The position numbers and the translations under genes were made by a program. The notes beneath the pieces are model-generated. The model searched no databases and was not told the origin of the DNA. It saw nothing but the letters and a program-made list of their open reading frames with translations. From CAWJMD01 sp963700925 (GTDB lineage Bacteria > Actinomycetota > Actinomycetes > Actinomycetales > CAWJMD01), in the NCBI GenBank assembly GCA_963700925.1, contig OY969553.1, positions 806,001-870,000 on the forward strand: 64,000 nt of DNA, read 5' to 3'. This document shows positions 59,254 to 64,000 of the stretch, piece after piece; the first letter of the stretch is position 1; each line of letters opens with the position of its first letter.

Positions 59254-60468
59254 CTACGGCGGGTAGTCGCTCGGCGGGGCGAACACCCACAGCACCTGCA
59301 CCCACCACCACTGGCCGGCCACAGACACCACGACCCAGGCCACGCGCGCCCAGAGCGGACGGAGCACGGAGGCGACGACCAGACCGAGGGGAAACAGGAG
59401 CACGAGGAAGCGGAACACCGACGTGAACGGGTCAAGCACGGCCGCGAGAAAGAGGGCGTACGCCGCGCACCACGTCCACATCTCAGGTCCGAGCCGGCGC
59501 GTGACCGGCGCGGCGAGCAGACCGGCGAAGCCCGCTGCGAGCGCCAACAGCACGACAGGCCCCCAGCCGTCGAACAGGTACCGCGACATCCAGACCCAGG
59601 GCGTGAAGTACTCCATCTTGTCCGACACCCGCCACGCGACCTGGACGGCGGCATACCCGTCGACGCGGCCGGCTGCGACCGCGGTTGCAGCCGGCCAGGC
59701 CAACGCCGATCCGGCGGAGACCGCGAGCAGCCCGAGCAGGCTCCAGCGTTCGCGGAGCCCGAACGGGTCGCCCTCGCGGTCACGCCAGCGCAGCACGAGG
59801 TGCACCACGACCACGAGCACCATCGGCACGCTGACGGGACGCACCAGTCCGAGCACCATGACCGGGGCCATCGCGGCGAGGTAGCGACGCTCGGTGAGCA
59901 GCAGCAGCGCGCCCGCGATGGCGAGCAGGCAGAGCGACTCGCTGTAGGCGTACTGCAGCACGGCCGCCGTCGGGAACACGCCGACCATGACCACACCGGC
60001 CAGAGCGGTGCTGCGTGACGTCCGTCCGCGAAACAGCCGGTAGATGACAACGGCTGCGGCACAACCGAACACGAAGCTCAGGCCGGACGCGACGACGTCG
60101 AAGCCGAGGCCGGTGATCTCGCGCACCAGCCGCACAACGGCCGGGTACGCGGGAAAGAAGGCCCACTCGCTCTGCGTGGGCGCGCCGAACGGGTCGACGG
60201 GCAGGGGCAGCGGGTATCCCTGCTCCGAGATGACGCGGTAGCGGTCCCCGTCCCACATCGAGGCGAAGTCGGTGTAGGTCGGCGACGCCGGCGTCCAGAG
60301 GTTCGCGAGCTGGCGGTCGGCAGCGAAGAGCGTGATGACCGTGACCACCAGCCGGGTGAGCAGGTAGAGGCCGAGCGCCAGCCCCCAGCCCGGCAGGGCG
60401 ACGATGCGCTCGAGCACGGCGCCCAGGGCGGTGCCACGGCGGGTGCGTGTCCCGGTGGCCGTCTGCAT
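59254..60468 (-). CDS. polytopic glycosyltransferase (PIG-V/mannosyltransferase-like)
   Basis: 404 residues from ATG 60468, starting within a few bases of the upstream tag stop (60471). Ten or more hydrophobic segments, for example 'WGLALGLYLLTRLVVTVITL' and 'LLALAAGFAGLLAAPVTRRL'. The first loop holds acidic 'TDFASMWDGDRYRVISEQGY', the expected lipid-sugar donor site (GT-C fold). It probably adds mannose or glucose from a polyprenyl donor to wall or lipid glycans. Last gene of an overlapping operon. Confidence 0.82.
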   Translation of the reverse strand: MQTATGTRTRRGTALGAVLERIVALPGWGLALGLYLLTRLVVTVITLFAADRQLANLWTPASPTYTDFASMWDGDRYRVISEQGYPLPLPVDPFGAPTQSEWAFFPAYPAVVRLVREITGLGFDVVASGLSFVFGCAAAVVIYRLFRGRTSRSTALAGVVMVGVFPTAAVLQYAYSESLCLLAIAGALLLLTERRYLAAMAPVMVLGLVRPVSVPMVLVVVVHLVLRWRDREGDPFGLRERWSLLGLLAVSAGSALAWPAATAVAAGRVDGYAAVQVAWRVSDKMEYFTPWVWMSRYLFDGWGPVVLLALAAGFAGLLAAPVTRRLGPEMWTWCAAYALFLAAVLDPFTSVFRFLVLLFPLGLVVASVLRPLWARVAWVVVSVAGQWWWVQVLWVFAPPSDYPP

Positions 60469-60470
60469 GC

Positions 60471-61058
60471 TCAAGGGCGCGCCACGCATCCGACGAGGTG
60501 GTCGTCGACCAGCCCGCAGGACTGCATCATCGCGTACGCGGTCGTCGGCCCGACGAACACGAACCCGTGCCGCTTGAGGGCCTTGGCGAGCGCCACGGAC
60601 TCGGGACTCGTCGGCGGCAGGTCGGCGAGCGTGCGCGGTGCCGGGCGCCGCACGGGGTCGGGTGCGAACGACCAGACCAGCGCGTCGAGGCCGCCTTCGA
60701 CCGAGTCCCGCATCGCGAGAACGGCTTTCGCGTTCGAGATCGTCGCGTCGACCTTCGCGCGGTTGCGGACGATGCCCGCGTCGGCCAGCAGCCGCTCCCG
60801 CTCGGCATCGCCGTACCGCGCCACCCGCTCCGGGTCGAAGCCGTCGAATGCAGCCCGGAAGGACTCGCGCTTGCGCAGGATCGTCAGCCACGAGAGGCCG
60901 GACTGGAAAGCCTCGAGGCTGACCCGCTCGTACAGCGCCGACTCACCGTGGACGGTGCGACCCCACTCGTCGTCGTGGTACGCGACGTAGTCCGGCGCGT
61001 CCGTCACCCACCCGCAGCGGGAGATGCCGTCGTCGCCCGTCACCAGACCCTCAGCCAT
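60471..61058 (-). CDS. tag: DNA-3-methyladenine glycosylase I
   Basis: 195 residues from ATG 61058. 'RCGWVTDAPDYVAYHDDEWG' begins the Tag fold; 'LYERVSLEAFQSGLSWLTIL' carries the catalytic-site Glu and aromatic residues, then 'RKRESFRAAFDGFDPERVAR' and 'GFVFVGPTTAYAMMQSCGLV' with conserved C-terminal His ('DDHLVGC'). The enzyme excises 3-methyladenine from DNA. Its start overlaps the SRPBCC gene by 8 bp. Confidence 0.95.
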   Translation of the reverse strand: MAEGLVTGDDGISRCGWVTDAPDYVAYHDDEWGRTVHGESALYERVSLEAFQSGLSWLTILRKRESFRAAFDGFDPERVARYGDAERERLLADAGIVRNRAKVDATISNAKAVLAMRDSVEGGLDALVWSFAPDPVRRPAPRTLADLPPTSPESVALAKALKRHGFVFVGPTTAYAMMQSCGLVDDHLVGCVARP

Positions 61059-61518
61059 CGGCACCGTCCAGCGCACGCGCTGCGTCCGTGAGCAGCCCTC
61101 GGACGGCGCGGCCGAACAGCAGCCTGCCTGCCAGGCCGACCACCGGGCCGCTGACGGCGTCGAGCACGGTCGGGGTCAGGGTGACCTGCTCGTTCCAGTC
61201 GACGTGGGCGCCGCCTGGGTGCGCGCTGACCGTGATCCGGGCTCCGCCGCCGACCCGTCCGCCCGTCTTGGTGATCTCGCAGGTCCCGGTGGAGGCGCCG
61301 ACGACGGGCACCCAGCCCGTGACCACCATCGTGTCCTCGACCACCAGCGGCCCGATCCGCGTGGTCGCCACGAACTCGTCGCCGAGGCCGCCGACGGAAC
61401 GCGTGACGACGACCTGGGTGAAGGGCATGTGCAAGGAGTGCGCGCTCCAATCGGTCACCGCCCGCCACGCCTGCTCAGGCGTCAGCGTCGTGTCGACCCG
61501 GACGTCGAAGGAGCTCAC
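61051..61518 (-). CDS. SRPBCC (START-like) family protein
   Basis: 155 residues from ATG 61518. Helix-grip fold: 'DVRVDTTLTPEQAWRAVTDW', 'GLGDEFVATTRIGPLVVEDT', 'VDWNEQVTLTPTVLDAVSGP'. It binds a hydrophobic ligand in its cavity, unknown here. It overlaps both neighbours, ATGA with the DivIVA-type gene upstream. Confidence 0.87.
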   Translation of the reverse strand: MSSFDVRVDTTLTPEQAWRAVTDWSAHSLHMPFTQVVVTRSVGGLGDEFVATTRIGPLVVEDTMVVTGWVPVVGASTGTCEITKTGGRVGGGARITVSAHPGGAHVDWNEQVTLTPTVLDAVSGPVVGLAGRLLFGRAVRGLLTDAARALDGADG

Positions 61519-61946
61519 GTCGCCGGTTCCGCCGTGGTCTCGCCCCGTCCGGTGTCGGCCGTCTGCTTCTCAGGGGCAGCCGGCTTGTGCAGCACCACGG
61601 GCTGCTGGAAGCCGTGCACGTCGACCCGGTCGTCGACGAGGTCGCCGGCCGGACGGTCGAGAACGCCGCCCAGCTGCGTAGTGAGACTGGCGATGCGGGC
61701 GTCCCGGACATCGAGCTCCGCCTGCAGCCGGTCCAGGGCGTCGTCGACCTCGTCCATCCGGTAGCCCCGCAGCGCGAGGTTGAACCGCACGCGCTCGATG
61801 TCTCGCGCGCTCAGGGGCCCGTCCGGCAGAGCGCGGTCCGGGCGGCCACGCGCAGGCTCGTCGAGACCACCCCGGATCCGTCCGGTCGCCACCGCCGCGA
61901 CCACGCCGACGAGGCCGACGGCGAGCAGGAGGAGCAGCAGGTCCAT
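61515..61946 (-). CDS. DivIVA-domain membrane protein
   Basis: 143 residues from ATG 61946 (ATG 61955 possible). N-terminal membrane helix 'MDLLLLLLAVGLVGVVAAVA' is followed by a DivIVA motif 'PLSARDIERVRFNLALRGYR' and 'MDEVDDALDRLQAELDVRDA', a coiled coil. Such proteins bind curved membrane and organise polar growth or division. The first gene of a four-gene overlapping operon. Confidence 0.88.
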   Translation of the reverse strand: MDLLLLLLAVGLVGVVAAVATGRIRGGLDEPARGRPDRALPDGPLSARDIERVRFNLALRGYRMDEVDDALDRLQAELDVRDARIASLTTQLGGVLDRPAGDLVDDRVDVHGFQQPVVLHKPAAPEKQTADTGRGETTAEPAT

Positions 61947-62006
61947 GCGGGGCATCGTGCCATGTGCGCCTGGACGATCGGTGTCGGCTGCCCTGCGGCT
62001 CGTGGT

Positions 62007-62012
62007 TAGGCT
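62007..62012 (+). promoter_or_regulatory. -10 element of a probable leaderless folP promoter
   Basis: TAGGCT, 7 bases before GTG 62020. No ribosome binding site is present in between. Confidence 0.55.
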
Positions 62013-62019
62013 GCGAGGC

Positions 62020-62910
62020 GTGGACGAGCTGAACCCGCTGCGGCTGGCCCCGCTGCGCATCGGTCGGCACGAGTTCGGTCGCGACCGGCGGCTCGTGATG
62101 GCGATCGTGAACCGCACACCCGACTCGTTCTACGACCGCGGCGCCACCTACGCCGTCGGGGCCGCGCTCGACCGAGTCGACCAGGTCGTCGCCGAGGGCG
62201 CCGACGTGCTCGACGTCGGCGGGGTCAAGGCAGCGCCGGGCGGGGACGTGAGCGTGGCCGAGGAGATCGAGCGGACGGCTCCGTTCGTCGCCGCCGTCCG
62301 GGCCCGTCATCCCGATCTCCTGATCAGCGTCGACACCTACCGGCACGAGGTGGCGCGGGCCGTGTGCGGCGAGGGGGTGGAGCTGCTGAACGACACGTGG
62401 GGTGGCGTCGACCCCCAACTCGCCTATGTCGCAGCGGAGTTCGGCGCTGGCCTGGTCTGCGCGCACGCCGGGGGCGCCGTGGCTCGCACCCGTCCGCATC
62501 GCATCGGGTACCACGACGTCGTGGCCGACGTCATCTCGCGGACGAGTGTCCTTGCAGCCCGCGCCGTCGCGGCAGGCGTGGACCCGTCCAGGCTGCTGGT
62601 CGACCCGGCCCACGACTTCGGCAAGAACACCTGGCACTCCCTCGAGGTGACGCGCCGGCTCGACGAGGTCGTGGCGACCGGCTGGCCGGTGCTGGTGTCG
62701 CTGTCGAACAAGGACTTCGTCGGCGAGGCGCTCGGACGCCCGCTCTCCGAACGGCTCACCGGAACGCTGGCTGCGACCGCGGTCAGCGCATGGCAGGGTG
62801 CGATGGTGTTCCGGGCGCATGAGGTGGCCGAGACGCGCCAGGTGCTCGACATGGTCTCGGTGATCCGGGGAGACCTGGCGCCGGCTCTGACGGTGCGCGG
62901 ACTGGCCTGA
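62020..62910 (+). CDS. folP: FolP2-like dihydropteroate synthase homologue
   Basis: 296 residues from GTG 62020. Family motif 'RLVMAIVNRTPDSFYDRGAT', then 'DVLDVGGVKAAPGGDVSVAE', 'VELLNDTWGGVDPQLAYVAA' and 'LLVDPAHDFGKNTWHSLEVT'. The C-terminal SRK motif reads 'SLSNKDFVGEALG', and the HMRG loop reads 'CAHAGGAVA'. Position beside the tag/divIVA region recalls Rv1207 (folP2), whose product lacks normal DHPS activity, so folate synthesis is not certain for this copy. Confidence 0.86.
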   Translation: MDELNPLRLAPLRIGRHEFGRDRRLVMAIVNRTPDSFYDRGATYAVGAALDRVDQVVAEGADVLDVGGVKAAPGGDVSVAEEIERTAPFVAAVRARHPDLLISVDTYRHEVARAVCGEGVELLNDTWGGVDPQLAYVAAEFGAGLVCAHAGGAVARTRPHRIGYHDVVADVISRTSVLAARAVAAGVDPSRLLVDPAHDFGKNTWHSLEVTRRLDEVVATGWPVLVSLSNKDFVGEALGRPLSERLTGTLAATAVSAWQGAMVFRAHEVAETRQVLDMVSVIRGDLAPALTVRGLA

Positions 62911-62935
62911 GCAAACCGGTTCTCGCGCAACGCCT

Positions 62936-63667
62936 TCAGGCAGCGCCGACCCAGCCCACCAGGTAGAGCACCCCGCAGGGGTCACCGCTCCATCGCACCT
63001 GAACGGGTCGGCTTGGTACCTCCGCGCGCCCGGCGGTGGACGGCGCACCGACCAGCGCACCCGCCAGCGCCTGCCAAGCCGGGAGCCCCGTGACCATCAG
63101 CTGTGACGCCGTCGCCGGGTCGACGTCGACGAGCCGGCGCGGCTCGCCGCGGAGAGCGTCCAGGAGTGCGGCGTCGAACCCATCGGCCCGCTCGTCGAGG
63201 TGCCCTGGCGCCTTGACGGTGCGGCGAGCGCTCCCGTCTCCGAGCACCAGCAGCCCGACCCGCCCCGCAGTCGCGGCCAGGTCCGAGCCCGCGGCGAGCG
63301 CAGCGCCCCCGGCGTCGTCCCAGCCGACCTGGTGCCAGCGGCGCGACCCGCTCCAGCCCGCCGCGTCGAGCAGGGTCGTGCCGACCGCGAACGGCAGCGG
63401 CACCTCGTCGGCTGCCGACTGCGCGCCGTCACGGCGGTCAGTACCCGCACCGACTCCCCACCGGTGCAAGCCGAGCCGGTCGCGCACAGGGAGCTCGCCC
63501 GTGCGGCTGCCGGAGGCCAGCAACACGATCTCGTCAGGATCTGTCTGGACCAGCTCGTCCACGACATCGGCTGCAGCAGAGCGCATCTCAGAGACCGGGT
63601 CGTCACGGCCGGTCAGACCGGGCAGCATGAGCGGGGCCTGGGGAACGAGGGCGGCTGCGACGATCAC
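62936..63667 (-). CDS. MEMO/class III extradiol dioxygenase-like protein
   Basis: 243 residues from GTG 63667 ('VIVAAALVPQAPLMLPGLTG'), overlapping the LOG gene stop by GTGA. 'PDEIVLLASGSRTGELPVRD', 'LLVLGDGSARRTVKAPGHLD' and 'DVDPATASQLMVTGLPAWQA' match a conserved actinobacterial family (Rv2728c-like) with the LigB/MEMO fold. The His ligands for iron are not complete, so enzymatic activity is doubtful. Convergent with folP. Confidence 0.78.
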   Translation of the reverse strand: MIVAAALVPQAPLMLPGLTGRDDPVSEMRSAAADVVDELVQTDPDEIVLLASGSRTGELPVRDRLGLHRWGVGAGTDRRDGAQSAADEVPLPFAVGTTLLDAAGWSGSRRWHQVGWDDAGGAALAAGSDLAATAGRVGLLVLGDGSARRTVKAPGHLDERADGFDAALLDALRGEPRRLVDVDPATASQLMVTGLPAWQALAGALVGAPSTAGRAEVPSRPVQVRWSGDPCGVLYLVGWVGAA

Positions 63668-64000
63668 TCGACGACCTCGGCACCGGGGCGCAGGTGACGG
63701 TCGCGCGCGAGCCCTGCCTCGACGGCCTCGACCGCCTCCTGCGCGGACGAGGTCCAGTGCAGGGCGTGGGCCGCCTCCGGGCGGACGAAGCCGGCCCTGG
63801 TCAGGTGGTCGACGAGGGCGTGCAGCGGTTCGAACAGACCGGTGGGGTCGCACAGGACGATGGGCTTGTCGTGCATGCCGAGTGATCGTGACACCCAGAT
63901 CTCGAAGAGCTCCTCGAGCGTGCCGATTCCGCCGGGCAGCACCACGAACGCGTCCGAGCTGTCGTCCATCAGTGCCTTCCGCTCACGCATGCCCGACGTG
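63664..64000 (-). CDS. LOG/TIGR00730 family protein (C-terminal part)
   Basis: C-terminal part of the gene; its start is beyond the right edge. Visible: 'MRERKALMDDSSDAFVVLPG' followed by 'GIGTLEELFEIWVSRSLGMH', containing the family PGGxGTxxE motif. LOG proteins are phosphoribohydrolases that release cytokinin or related bases from nucleoside 5'-monophosphates. Adjacent to folP here as in the Rv1205-Rv1207 region. Confidence 0.92.
   Translation of the reverse strand, partial: TSGMRERKALMDDSSDAFVVLPGGIGTLEELFEIWVSRSLGMHDKPIVLCDPTGLFEPLHALVDHLTRAGFVRPEAAHALHWTSSAQEAVEAVEAGLARDRHLRPGAEVVE

Overview
The window is high-GC DNA, densely packed with frequent GTG starts, 4-bp start/stop overlaps and several apparently leaderless promoters. 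This points to an actinomycete. Single-copy actinobacterial markers (DUF3107, DUF3117, DUF3152 lipoprotein, AdnA-type helicase, SigE/RseA/HtrA/TatB, Mrp, FolP2-like protein, LOG protein) and their order match two blocks I know from Mycobacterium: the Rv3202c-Rv3213c neighbourhood on the left and the Rv1207-Rv1232c neighbourhood on the right. A Nocardioidaceae-like organism (Nocardioides/Aeromicrobium type) is my inference. I found no rRNA, tRNA, CRISPR array, intact IS element or prophage.

Layout. (1) 1-14.8 kb, core: start of adnA, an alkyltransferase-like DNA repair protein, DUF3152 lipoprotein, TetR regulator, DUF3107, a YeaQ-type membrane protein, a ferritin-like protein, a DEAD-box RNA helicase, a giant SARP/STAND/WD40 regulator, a ParA ATPase, an anti-sigma-type ATPase, MarC and a PHP phosphoesterase. 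(2) 15-24.1 kb, accessory: a broken IPT/TIG surface protein, an unassigned degenerate stretch, then four exported cell-wall-lytic proteins (lytic transglycosylase, GH19, CHAP, M15) next to a second large SARP/NB-ARC/TPR regulator. (3) 24.1-39.8 kb, metabolic mosaic: MaoC hydratase, acyl-CoA dehydrogenase and CitE-like lyase, which in relatives form one cluster but here lie apart; between and around them are pepP, a P1 peptidase, a frameshifted esterase, an L,D-transpeptidase, a LysR-controlled AhpD-like/monooxygenase pair, a sigma factor with a probable partner membrane protein, and PhzF. (4) 39.9-64 kb, core: CBS/MgtE-N protein, DUF1003, an orphan GspE ATPase, mrp, a DrrAB-type ABC exporter with DUF4097 and a HicB-like repressor, tatB-htrA-rseA-sigE, O-methyltransferase, pepA, DUF3117, enoyl-CoA hydratase, ROK repressor facing a GH3 glucosidase, an overlapping divIVA/SRPBCC/tag/glycosyltransferase operon, folP, a dioxygenase-like protein and a truncated LOG gene.

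What stands out. Three intergenic copies (2916-3031, 26929-27043, 52761-52864) belong to one repeat family built from four copies of an 18-base motif in the order forward-forward-reverse-reverse; I do not recognise this family. Other strong non-coding signals are two unrelated perfect palindromes over the GH3 promoter, an 18-bp-arm perfect palindrome with an extra half site before the HicB-like gene, paired GTTAAC palindromes between the GH19 and CHAP genes, and a leaderless 21-codon leader peptide overlapping the start of the CBS/MgtE-N gene. Two genes each carry two separate +1 indels while much longer frames nearby are intact. The O-methyltransferase gene has its best Shine-Dalgarno in front of an ATC rather than a normal start codon.

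Functional links. SigE, RseA, HtrA and TatB form an envelope-stress module with a visible ECF-type promoter before sigE. The ROK/GH3, LysR/AhpD-like and HicB/DUF4097/ABC sets each look like a regulator beside its own target. The lytic cassette and its SARP neighbour look like a regulated secreted peptidoglycan-attack or remodelling system.
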